Shown here piece after piece: positions 1 through 10,501 of a DNA stretch of 64,000 nucleotides; within the stretch, counting starts at the first letter, position 1; each line of letters starts with the position of its first letter. Location: positions 3,410,001 to 3,474,000 of the forward strand of contig JAPFFF010000007.1 of assembly GCA_039105265.1 (NCBI GenBank), written 5' to 3'. Both the position numbers and the translations under genes were made by a program. The notes below the pieces were generated by a model that saw only the letters and a program-made list of their open reading frames with translations, was not told where the DNA came from and did no database searches. The stretch is from Tritrichomonas musculus (lineage: Eukaryota > Parabasalia > Tritrichomonadida > Tritrichomonadidae).

Positions 1-3000
1 TTGTATACAAATGCTTATGATTTTCATAAGTATGCTAAAGCATCATTAATGGAAAGATTTAAGAAATATTGCTTTTTCTTTGCTCAAAAGAACGCTGATA
101 TTGATCTTTTTTATTTGATTTCATTCAAAATTTTCAATGGTTCAGAATTGAAATTCAAGATAATTTTGAAAATTCAATTTTTCAGAAATCATTCAATTTT
201 ATCATATGAAATGAATATTGAAAATTTTTACGATTCTATTTTTTCTCAGTATGGTGATCCTGAAACGCCCATCAAATCACTCGAACTTCCTGTTTTTAGT
301 TATATTTCTCAAACTCCGAAACTTAATACAACAATAACAGAAAAAGAAGAGATAGAATCTCTAGAAAATGTTTCTGTCCATCTTAGAAGTGAAGTTAGCA
401 CTTATTTTGCTATTGCAAAAATTCAGGAAGCAACTCAGCATGAGTCTGTTAGACATTTAATAACAACTAAGTTTCTTAAGTGTATTGAACAAGTGATTGA
501 AGAACTTCCACAACATTCTTTTCGAGCTAAGCGATTGAGCTCGCCATCAATTAAAAAATCAAATTCAGTTGATTCTCACATAGGAGCTTATTTAAGCGAA
601 GAAGAAGTTGGCGAAGACAATGAAATACGCGTCCTTTTGGAAACCATTCCATATATTTATCAGCATTCATCAATAGAAGAGATGAATGATTTTAATAAAT
701 CTTTAACACTTTTACTCACAGCATTTGCGCCAAATGTTGAAAACCATATAAAAGGAGTTTCTTATTATCCTTATTTTAAATTAACAGTTGACTGCGTCAA
801 TAATATCTTTTTGTTAGCAAAAAAGACTTTTATTCCATTAGAGAGTGCAAACAATTTAATCCAAAACATGATAATTACAATATTTAGGATATCTACAGAT
901 TTATCTATTTTTATAAACAGTATCAAATCAACACTTTCAGAAATTTCACCATATTTTGGCTGTCTTATTCATCTTGTTGCTGAAGGTGTTGGTTTACTAA
1001 CTGAAAAAGAATTAATTATTGTTCAGCAACTTTTTGTTACCTTAGTAATGAGTTGGGATGACTTATTAACAAGCTTTCCAACTCACTCAAAAGATCTAAA
1101 AAAAATTGCTTTATTAATACCCCCAATGAACAAATTTCATGAAGCTACAAAAACAACTAACAGTCTTTGCCAACTTGTACAATTTCAGCGTACAAGTGAC
1201 AATATTGCTATAGCTGTTAACCGCTATTTTGATCAAATAACTGTCAAAGAAGTTAGTTCAATGCCGCAAGTAGATGCCCTTCTTCTCCTTTCAATTGCTG
1301 TTTTAGAAAAAACAAGATCAAAAGCAGGCGATTTTGCCACTTTCTTCGAATATTTTACATATGATTATTATCCAGCATTTACTGCATGCTTGAAGAATTT
1401 AATTACCCCACTTTTCAACTTTTTTATGTCTCACGAAAATAATAATCGATCAGTTGATCAAAGAAATGCTGATATTGAAGCGGTTGTTCAGCGATGTTTC
1501 CGTAATTATGATGGGAAAAACGTTGAATTAGCATTTTTAATTGATAAAATATCTCCAGAACTTTTTAGAAGATATCAATTATCACTTTTTTCACCGGAAA
1601 CAGTTTCTGCTTTTATTGGATCATTGAATAATATGGATGAAAATCCATCTCAATTAACAAACTTAAAACGAATCATTCGATCAATGATTGCAGAATGTCT
1701 GAAAGCTGCCCCTGATTTTATTCTTGCTCTTCTTCATAATTACTTCCTTGATAACTTGGATGCATCACAAGACAGAATGCCTTCAGTATACACTGTTATT
1801 TCCTTGTTCCCAACCAATGTCAGAGACAAATTCCTTGTTGAAATGTTAAAGAAAGCTACAATTTTTGGAAGTGCTAAGAATTTAACGCTTCAGCAAATTC
1901 TATCAATTAAAAATCCAGATGAAAGAGTTATGCATCTAGCATTTCATATCAAAAAAGAAGAAGATTTTGGACTTTTAATGATCAAAGATGCTTCACCAGC
2001 AGCTCTTATTGAATCATGGTCTTATGTAATGATGACCAAAACACTCAAAACAAATTCAACAGTAATATCAAATAAACCAAAAATGGCCCAAAAAGCGCCA
2101 TCTATCCATTACTTGAATTCAATGATCAAATATGCCAAATCAAGTAATTCTTTTCTTGATGTTATCATTCGAGAACTAACAAAATCGATGAAAATGCAAC
2201 AGGGACTTTTTTCTGCTCAATATGATGAAAAAATGGTCAATTTTCATAAAGCTATTTTTAAATTATTATATGAATTAGTATCTATATCATCATTCATACC
2301 ACAAATACATCAAATTTTACCATTAATGAAAAATTTGATAATTATTGAATCTCCACCAGCTTTGTCTGGCCTTCTTCAGCTTGGTTTATTTTTAGCCTCA
2401 GTCATTATGAATCCACCAATTTCACCAAATTTACATGAAATTGCATTTAATAAGTTTATTCTTGTTCTAATGAAAGTTATTGCATTAAATGCAGCGCCTA
2501 CAATCTTTAGATACATTCGACCCATTGACTTACCATATTTTAATCGTCTTTTAGGCGTCTTTACAACAATATTCCATTATTCATTATACTCAAATAACAA
2601 TCAAAACAAATCAAATATTAGTTTAACTTCAGATAGTTATGGCAGTTCATTTTCATTAGTCGAATCACCACGAAAGAAGAATAGAATTGATTATTCAATT
2701 AATAAGCAACAATTTTGTTACATCCCAGAAATTCAAGACCTTAAAATTGATTTTTCACAAAGCCAGAAGATATTTATCAAATCTTTACAAACTACGAAAA
2801 AACAACAGACAATTAAGAAACTTCTAGATTTCTTAGCTTATTTGCTCACACAAATGTTTGCCTTATTTTCAACTTATCTTTTATCTTCAAAATTATCAAA
2901 TGAAGAAATTACAAATGCTGCAGGTGGTCAATATTTAAAGATGCAATTTTCAACTGCTGCAATTAATGAATTGATTCCAACATTCTGGAGTTTTTGTCCT

Positions 3001-4662
3001 TCTTCGATTCCAGCATTTTCAACCATTCTTAATTTCCCTGTTGCTGAAGTTACTAAATCAATTCGCCCATATTTCTTCAGATCTTATCCATATCAATTAG
3101 CATTTGAATCGCATCTTGCTCATATTTTCGTGAATGTAAAAATTGATGATTTGAATCTTTGTGAACTTCTTCCACCAGCTCAATCTATCGTTCTTTTGAA
3201 GCCTGAAGTTTTAGCTCATCCAACAGCTTCATTATATCTTGTTAAATGTCTTGATAACTTTGAACTTGACGAAATTCTTCAATATATTCCTCAGTTAGTT
3301 CAATCAATTAGATTTGATACCAACAAAGTTTTAGTCAAGTTTCTTCGACGATTTTGCAGGAAAAGTTGCATCTTCCAACATTATTTATTATGGAATTTGC
3401 TGTATGAAAAATGCAGAGCAATTAATCAAACTGATCCACTTCCATTGAAACTTGTTATGCTTGAAGGAAAAGTGAAACTGGATATGAATGAAGAAGAAAA
3501 GATCCTTTATACAAATGAATTCGAAATGATTGACCAATTTGAGAAGATTAGTCAAGTTCTTCTTCCAATGACTCCAGATGAAAGGAAAATTCAACTTCCA
3601 AATGAATTGAAAAAGATAAAGATACCACAATCTTCACTTCCTAATTTGGCAAGCCCGATTTCTTCTTCCGTTTCGCTTCCTTCACTTATAAATAATTCAT
3701 CTTCATTTTCATCTAGTCAAACTTCTCAAGAACTTTATGTGCCTTCTAATCCAAATTATAAGATAATTGATATTAATGCAAAAGAGTCAAGACCACTTAA
3801 ATCTGCAGCAAAAGTTCCCCTTTTAATCACTTTTACAGTTTATAATGCAAATCAAAAGAAGAAACGAGAGAAAATGAACTTTTCTTGTATTTTCAAAACA
3901 AATGATGACGTTAGAATGGATGCTATGATGATTCAACTTATTGATAAATTTAAACGTATTTTCAATGATGCAGGAATAAAATGTTATCTTCTTCCTTATC
4001 GTGTATTTGCGACAGGTCAAGAAAGAGGTGTAATCGAATGCATTACACATGCTAAATCAAGGCATGAAATCGGAGAAATGACTAAGGAAGATTTATTGAC
4101 ATATTTCATTCATACTTATGGTCAAGTTGGAACAGAAGCATTTAATAAAGCCCAAGATAATTTCATACAAAGTATGGCTCCTTATTCATTGATTTGCTAT
4201 CTTTTCCAAATTAAAGATCGTCATAATGCAAATATTATGATTGATGATGAAGGGCACCTAATTCATATCGATTTTGGATTCATTTTTGATATTTCGCCTG
4301 GAAACAACTTGAATTTTGAAAGAGCGCCATTTAAATTAACTCAAGAAATGGTTAATCTAATGGGAGGCTCTAAAGATGCTAAACCATTCAATGAATTTGT
4401 TAAATTATTTACCAAATGCTTCATTGCTGTTAGGGCTCGTTATGATGAAATAGAAGCCATTGCTTCTCTTATGGTTAATGCTGGTTTTCCATGTTTTAGA
4501 AAAGACTGTTTTATCAGATTGAGACAAAGATTTTATATGGATTCTCATCCTGCTGATATAGCTAGTATCGTAGATTCTTTGGTTTCGGACTCATTGAAGT
4601 CTTTTACAACTTCTGGATATGATTTTATTCAGAAACATCAAAATAATATTTTTTCAATATAA
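1..4662 (+). CDS. PI4KA: Phosphatidylinositol 4-kinase alpha (STT4/PI4KIII-alpha type), 5' end outside window
   Basis: Lipid kinase that phosphorylates phosphatidylinositol at the 4-position, in this family chiefly at the plasma membrane. The C-terminal 270 residues are a clear PI4K catalytic domain: the ATP lysine in SCIFK (about K1299 of the visible frame), the catalytic loop DRHNAN (about 1406-1411), the DFG at about 1424-1426, and the family-typical ending YDFIQKHQNNI. The stretch PYSLICYLFQIKDRHNANIM matches PI4K alpha better than PI3K or PI4K beta. Upstream lie a long helical solenoid and a PIK-type accessory region (about 1030-1170). The frame is open to base 1, whose codon is TTG, and the first in-frame ATG is at 49, so the true start lies upstream. 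No intron is seen. It ends about 80 bases from the convergent WIPI gene. The family call is secure; the plasma-membrane role is taken from the family. Confidence 0.93.
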   Translation: MYTNAYDFHKYAKASLMERFKKYCFFFAQKNADIDLFYLISFKIFNGSELKFKIILKIQFFRNHSILSYEMNIENFYDSIFSQYGDPETPIKSLELPVFSYISQTPKLNTTITEKEEIESLENVSVHLRSEVSTYFAIAKIQEATQHESVRHLITTKFLKCIEQVIEELPQHSFRAKRLSSPSIKKSNSVDSHIGAYLSEEEVGEDNEIRVLLETIPYIYQHSSIEEMNDFNKSLTLLLTAFAPNVENHIKGVSYYPYFKLTVDCVNNIFLLAKKTFIPLESANNLIQNMIITIFRISTDLSIFINSIKSTLSEISPYFGCLIHLVAEGVGLLTEKELIIVQQLFVTLVMSWDDLLTSFPTHSKDLKKIALLIPPMNKFHEATKTTNSLCQLVQFQRTSDNIAIAVNRYFDQITVKEVSSMPQVDALLLLSIAVLEKTRSKAGDFATFFEYFTYDYYPAFTACLKNLITPLFNFFMSHENNNRSVDQRNADIEAVVQRCFRNYDGKNVELAFLIDKISPELFRRYQLSLFSPETVSAFIGSLNNMDENPSQLTNLKRIIRSMIAECLKAAPDFILALLHNYFLDNLDASQDRMPSVYTVISLFPTNVRDKFLVEMLKKATIFGSAKNLTLQQILSIKNPDERVMHLAFHIKKEEDFGLLMIKDASPAALIESWSYVMMTKTLKTNSTVISNKPKMAQKAPSIHYLNSMIKYAKSSNSFLDVIIRELTKSMKMQQGLFSAQYDEKMVNFHKAIFKLLYELVSISSFIPQIHQILPLMKNLIIIESPPALSGLLQLGLFLASVIMNPPISPNLHEIAFNKFILVLMKVIALNAAPTIFRYIRPIDLPYFNRLLGVFTTIFHYSLYSNNNQNKSNISLTSDSYGSSFSLVESPRKKNRIDYSINKQQFCYIPEIQDLKIDFSQSQKIFIKSLQTTKKQQTIKKLLDFLAYLLTQMFALFSTYLLSSKLSNEEITNAAGGQYLKMQFSTAAINELIPTFWSFCPSSIPAFSTILNFPVAEVTKSIRPYFFRSYPYQLAFESHLAHIFVNVKIDDLNLCELLPPAQSIVLLKPEVLAHPTASLYLVKCLDNFELDEILQYIPQLVQSIRFDTNKVLVKFLRRFCRKSCIFQHYLLWNLLYEKCRAINQTDPLPLKLVMLEGKVKLDMNEEEKILYTNEFEMIDQFEKISQVLLPMTPDERKIQLPNELKKIKIPQSSLPNLASPISSSVSLPSLINNSSSFSSSQTSQELYVPSNPNYKIIDINAKESRPLKSAAKVPLLITFTVYNANQKKKREKMNFSCIFKTNDDVRMDAMMIQLIDKFKRIFNDAGIKCYLLPYRVFATGQERGVIECITHAKSRHEIGEMTKEDLLTYFIHTYGQVGTEAFNKAQDNFIQSMAPYSLICYLFQIKDRHNANIMIDDEGHLIHIDFGFIFDISPGNNLNFERAPFKLTQEMVNLMGGSKDAKPFNEFVKLFTKCFIAVRARYDEIEAIASLMVNAGFPCFRKDCFIRLRQRFYMDSHPADIASIVDSLVSDSLKSFTTSGYDFIQKHQNNIFSI

Positions 4663-4744
4663 TATTATTAAACTAAAAAAAAAAAAAAAAAATATTTCGC
4701 AGTCTTTTAGCTTTATTTTCAAATAAGAAAACATAAAAACTAAT

Positions 4745-5743
4745 CTATGAGAATACTAATTTTTCTTTCATGTCAAGAGAAGCTTGCTTCATTTGATCAT
4801 CAAAAACAACAATAAATGGTTGACCACTATTTGTAATTCCGCACAACTTGAGTGTTTTCGCAGAAAAGCATACCCATGATGTATGAGTATCTAAATCTTT
4901 AAGTTTAATTGCGGCTCTTGAAGGTGACTTTGGATCTTGCTCTGTAACAGATTCCGCCCAAGCAATGAAAAAAACATGCAAAGTTCCATTCATTGAGGTA
5001 ACTGCTAGTTGGGTTCCATGAGGTTCGAAAGACATCGAAAGTAGCTTTGAGCCTGTTATTCCTCTTCTTAAAAAAGCAACTTGCTTCATAGATGGAACAC
5101 TGTAAACGATAATAGCTTTCCCATCATCACCAGCAACTGCTAAAAGCCTACCATTCTCACTAAATTTGATGAATGAAACAGGAGTTTTGAATGCATGGAC
5201 ATTAATCGTTCTAACAGATGAATCAAGATAATTACAAACACTAACAACACCAATGTCGGGTGACGGAAAAGCAAGTAATGAGGAAGAAAAAGTAGCAGGA
5301 ATATCAAAAATTCCATCAACATTAAATGCTGTTGTAAAAGATGCAATTTCAGTGAAATCTGATAATTGGCGTACGGATATTTTTTTATGAGTGGCGACAA
5401 CAAGTATGTCTGGTCTCAATCTAATTCCGCAAACATCTTCATCAAAATTGCACATAGCTAGTTCATGATTATCTCCAGAATTAGAGGTTGAAAATGTTTC
5501 AAATATATAAACGCAGTTAGGCTTATCAGTATAGGGAGTTAATGCGATTATGTTTGAGTTTCCAAGAGTTGATATTAGTCGGGCTCCTTTAGGAAAAGAT
5601 GGATTTTTTAAAAGATTAGTTGACTGCGGCTTTGTTTTATTTGTTTCTGATAACGAATAAATTGCAAATCCAAACGAAGTAGCAAGCGCGACAGTATTTG
5701 AATCATTCTCAAAGACTGCAGAACGAATTTCAGCCGAATACAT
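4745..5743 (-). CDS. WIPI/Atg18-family PROPPIN (seven-bladed WD40 propeller)
   Basis: Phosphoinositide-binding propeller of the Atg18/WIPI family, which binds PI3P and PI(3,5)P2 in autophagy and endosomal membrane work. The 332-residue protein carries the diagnostic LRRG motif at residues 225-228, where PROPPINs have FRRG or LRRG for lipid head-group binding. It is preceded by the family pattern around TPVSFIKFSENGRLLAVAG and followed by a strongly WD40-like blade (about 233-258). Length fits a bare seven-blade propeller. It is convergent with the PI4K gene and divergent from the C2 gene, so three membrane-lipid genes are adjacent; this may be chance. Whether it serves autophagy (WIPI1/2-like) or another role (WDR45-like) cannot be told from sequence alone. 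Confidence 0.85.
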   Translation of the reverse strand: MYSAEIRSAVFENDSNTVALATSFGFAIYSLSETNKTKPQSTNLLKNPSFPKGARLISTLGNSNIIALTPYTDKPNCVYIFETFSTSNSGDNHELAMCNFDEDVCGIRLRPDILVVATHKKISVRQLSDFTEIASFTTAFNVDGIFDIPATFSSSLLAFPSPDIGVVSVCNYLDSSVRTINVHAFKTPVSFIKFSENGRLLAVAGDDGKAIIVYSVPSMKQVAFLRRGITGSKLLSMSFEPHGTQLAVTSMNGTLHVFFIAWAESVTEQDPKSPSRAAIKLKDLDTHTSWVCFSAKTLKLCGITNSGQPFIVVFDDQMKQASLDMKEKLVFS

Positions 5744-7029
<1,286 letters not shown>

Positions 7030-7296
7030 ATAATTGACGAGATATTATGCTTTTTGAAATATTAAACACAAAATAAGTTTATTAGCTATAATTTTATTCA
7101 TTCTCATATATTTGAAATTGATAGAGAAAGACATTGTTTGACCACTTTCGTTTAAACTAACAGTGGATTTTATGAATGAGCTCAAAGAACTGTATTTAAA
7201 AAAATATTTATTTAAACAACTCAAAAGAAAAACTACATTTTGAAGAGATTTTTACAATCTAGATTTTTTTTAATATTACGTATGAACAATAATATT

Positions 7297-7492
7297 TGAA
7301 GGGGTGAAGCTCGGTATTTTCAATACGATTTCTCCCATTTTATAATATTATATTTTTGATATATGGTTAAAATAAAATATCATATTTTTATTTATTTTTA
7401 TATGGCCTATTTTGAGAAACAGTAATCATTTTTTTAATGACATGTGAAATGAAAATCATTTTAAATTATGGATGAAAAGCTTTACCCCTTCA
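7297..7492. mobile_element. 196-bp MITE with 15-bp terminal inverted repeats
   Basis: The left end TGAAGGGGTGAAGCT and the right end (reverse complement TGAAGGGGTAAAGCT) are inverted copies with one mismatch. The element is flanked by an exact 8-bp direct repeat ATAATATT at 7289-7296 and 7493-7500. It has no coding capacity. An 8-bp duplication is typical of hAT-like and some other cut-and-paste families; the family is not settled. Its right end lies about 70 bases before the VPS16 start codon. Confidence 0.75.
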
Positions 7493-7543
7493 ATAATATT
7501 TGCATTTTAATTGAATTTTCATTTTGTAAATCATTCAAAAAAA

Positions 7544-7549
7544 TCATAT
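7544..7549 (+). promoter_or_regulatory. Initiator (Inr) match upstream of VPS16
   Basis: TCATAT fits TCA-Y-W-W with its central A 16 bases before the ATG at 7562. It lies outside the upstream MITE, in the short stretch between the MITE's right flank and the gene. Confidence 0.45.
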
Positions 7550-7561
7550 TTTTTATAAGAA

Positions 7562-10243
7562 ATGATAAGCGATGTTATTGTTTCTCCTTATCATTTACAA
7601 TTTGACGAAGTAAGCGAAAAAGCAGGTAATTTTATTGAATCTGTTTACATTTTTCAGTTTGAAGATTTCAACACTTCGTGGGTTTTCAATTATAATCCAA
7701 GCTATGACCGATATACAATGGGAAGAGGATCAGGAATGATTTCTCAAGAAAAAACATCAAGTATTTTATCATTATCAACCCCACATATTTCCATCTTTGA
7801 TACATATTCTCATCTTATATGGGAACTTGTTGTTGATCATAGATGTAGTAGTTCAATTAGCCAATGCTTTAGTGATGATAGTATTGCAGTACTCACAGAT
7901 GATGGCTTTTATTATTATTATGTTAATCATGAGCTGAAAAAAAGTTTTAGTCTTCGCCTTAAGAAAAAATTATATGTAATGGATGCATGCTTTTGGGAAG
8001 ATGGGTTTGTTGTACTTTTGACCAATGGAGACCTATTTTCATATAATTCATCCACTAAGCCAGTTTTACTCAAGTGTTTTGAAGATATTAGCAAGCCAAA
8101 AAATTTTGTTATTGTTCCTCCCAATAAATCCATAACTGGCAAATTAATAGTTTATTTGCTTGTTCATCGTGGCGAAGAACCAAACATAGAGTCAGTTTTA
8201 TATGTAATATCAGAAAATTATTTTTATGCAGTCCGCCTCAATGAATTAATTACTCATATTGCAGTATCTGCTAATTATCGAAAAATTGCCATACTTACAC
8301 GTGATCTTTATATTAGAGTTTGCTCTATTGACCTTCAAAATGAAGAATTCAAAAAAGAAGTTGAAAGCAATGGTCATTTAGAAGTTGTCAATGTTTGTTG
8401 GGTTGGAGATATTGCACCTGTTGTTTGCTTTCAAGGCGCTTTCACACTCGTGACTTTGGATTCAGATGGAATGCCTATGTGGGCTCTTGATAATAAAGAT
8501 AATTATACAATTGGATTCACAGATGTTGATTCTTGCATTATTTTATCTTCTGAAATGACGTATCGTATTAGGTATGTGCCACGTCAAGTTTATTATATAT
8601 TCAGTAAAAGTTTTCATAGACCAACAATTCCGCCTGTTTATGGTGATGAAGGTAGCGATGATAATGATATTGATAATAGCCAAGAAGGCAGCACTGATTT
8701 CAAATGGAATACAACAAAGAAAATTTGTGAAGCATTTTTAAGTAGGCTTGACGAACCTCCTTTAAACAAACTTGGTTCTATTGGCTCAACGGACATTCTC
8801 ATAAAAGCAGCAAAAAATTGCCTTGCAGCTGCTGAATACTTCTTTGATATTAATGTGCAAGACTTTTTTTTAAATGTTGCATGCTTTACACTCACCTATA
8901 TAAATGGTCAAACAAGTATGATGCATGATTCTCTAATCCGAATCAAAATTTTAAATCTTGTCAGAAAGTTTGCCAACTTCAATATAACAATTGCACAAAT
9001 TTATGATATTGGCATTGATCACTTAATTGGTCGGCTCATGAGTAGAAATATGAACTTTATTTCTATTGACATTGCCAAAATCCTTAGAATGCCTACAATT
9101 GAAATTCAAAAGGATTCGATTAACAAAGCAATAGTAAACAACCAAAACGACGAAGCTTGTTTTAACCTTGTTTACGAAATTATACAAAACGAGATTAACA
9201 ATGATAATAAAAGTGGTAAGAGTCAGGCAGATTCAACGGATAACGATCAATTTAATCATTCTGTCAATACAATGAACCTAAACCAGCATTTAGTTTCCGA
9301 TTTCAGTTATGCAGCAATGTGTGCAATTAAACATGGAAGGAAAAAATTAGCAACCTATTTTTGCAATTTTGAGCCCAATTTCGCAGTGAAAGCCAAAATA
9401 TTTGCTAAATTAGGCGATTGGGATCAAGCCTTAAGGCATGCTGAAGCATCATGTGACAGTTCATCTTTATTCAAAGTGATAAAGCATATGATGAAAATCA
9501 TTATGGAACCAGATTATAGTTTGATTAACAAAACTTTAGCAAAATATGAATATGCTGTTATGTTTATTGCGAGAAATAGAGATTTTGTAGGCAAAGATCG
9601 TGCTGAAACAATTCTTGATCTTGTTGACCTTCGTGCTCCATTTTGTGATGCCAAAATGCGCTATAGTATCAACTTTGAAAGTAATGTAAATGAAAACAAT
9701 AACAACAAAGATGACAATGACGATAGTGAAAGTGATGGTCAAAAAGCTAAAAAGAAAAATCCAAGAAATTCTGTTTTGAAGAAGTGCCAAAAAGAATTAG
9801 CCAACAAAAATAATGATTATTCGTTCATTGATCTCTCTTTTAATGATACTATTAGGAAGATTTTTATGATGCCTGTAACTGATTCTTCTTTAAAAGATGC
9901 TTTTGAATTAGCTGAAAAATGCAATGTTCCTAGTATAAATGTAGTTACAATTGGTATTCGAACTTATGCGATCAGTAACAAATGGAATGATTTGAAAAAA
10001 TTTGCTCTTAATAAAAATTTCAAATCTCTTTGGCCTCTCGTAATGGAAATGGCAATTGCACAAAATAATGATCAATTTGCTGCTGAATTTGCCAATGAAG
10101 TGAAAACTGTTTTCAATGATGGAAATCTACTTGAACAGTATAAAAATGGCCAATTTAAGATTTCTGATTTATCAGATATGCCTTCATACCAAAAATACTT
10201 CTTTAGGAAGCAGCCAGCTATTATGTCTTTTTTCAAGATATAA
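7562..10243 (+). CDS. VPS16: VPS16, core subunit of HOPS/CORVET tethering complexes
   Basis: Class C Vps subunit that bridges Vps33 to the HOPS and CORVET tethers on endosomes and lysosomes. The 893-residue protein has the family layout: an N-terminal beta-propeller half (about 1-350), an acidic linker (360-375), then an alpha-solenoid. The solenoid aligns with animal VPS16, notably at AAKNCLAAAEYFFDI, at ITIAQIYDIGIDHLIGRLMS, at the YAAMCAIKHGRKKLATYFCN segment, and at the C-terminal SFIDLSFNDTIRKIF with the solenoid that follows. Length is a little above the animal protein (about 840) because of Asn/Asp-rich inserts at about 550 and 705. The PI4K, PROPPIN and C2 genes next door also act on membranes. 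No intron. The call rests on conserved solenoid segments; the propeller is divergent. Confidence 0.82.
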   Translation: MISDVIVSPYHLQFDEVSEKAGNFIESVYIFQFEDFNTSWVFNYNPSYDRYTMGRGSGMISQEKTSSILSLSTPHISIFDTYSHLIWELVVDHRCSSSISQCFSDDSIAVLTDDGFYYYYVNHELKKSFSLRLKKKLYVMDACFWEDGFVVLLTNGDLFSYNSSTKPVLLKCFEDISKPKNFVIVPPNKSITGKLIVYLLVHRGEEPNIESVLYVISENYFYAVRLNELITHIAVSANYRKIAILTRDLYIRVCSIDLQNEEFKKEVESNGHLEVVNVCWVGDIAPVVCFQGAFTLVTLDSDGMPMWALDNKDNYTIGFTDVDSCIILSSEMTYRIRYVPRQVYYIFSKSFHRPTIPPVYGDEGSDDNDIDNSQEGSTDFKWNTTKKICEAFLSRLDEPPLNKLGSIGSTDILIKAAKNCLAAAEYFFDINVQDFFLNVACFTLTYINGQTSMMHDSLIRIKILNLVRKFANFNITIAQIYDIGIDHLIGRLMSRNMNFISIDIAKILRMPTIEIQKDSINKAIVNNQNDEACFNLVYEIIQNEINNDNKSGKSQADSTDNDQFNHSVNTMNLNQHLVSDFSYAAMCAIKHGRKKLATYFCNFEPNFAVKAKIFAKLGDWDQALRHAEASCDSSSLFKVIKHMMKIIMEPDYSLINKTLAKYEYAVMFIARNRDFVGKDRAETILDLVDLRAPFCDAKMRYSINFESNVNENNNNKDDNDDSESDGQKAKKKNPRNSVLKKCQKELANKNNDYSFIDLSFNDTIRKIFMMPVTDSSLKDAFELAEKCNVPSINVVTIGIRTYAISNKWNDLKKFALNKNFKSLWPLVMEMAIAQNNDQFAAEFANEVKTVFNDGNLLEQYKNGQFKISDLSDMPSYQKYFFRKQPAIMSFFKI

Positions 10244-10501
10244 TTTTATAACTGAAGTATTTTTTTTTTTTTTTTTGTGAAGATGCTTTATATTTTAATT
10301 ACTTGATTTTAATAAAAATTGTTTTGTGGCTTATACATATAAATATTATTTATTTTTTGTAAATTCTATTTGATTAGTTTAATAATCATACTTTACTAAT
10401 GAATCACAAATTATAAATATATATATTATATACTAAAATAAAATCGAAACCATTTGTGTTTTTATATTTATTAACAAAAAAATAAAACATTTTATATTAT
10501 T

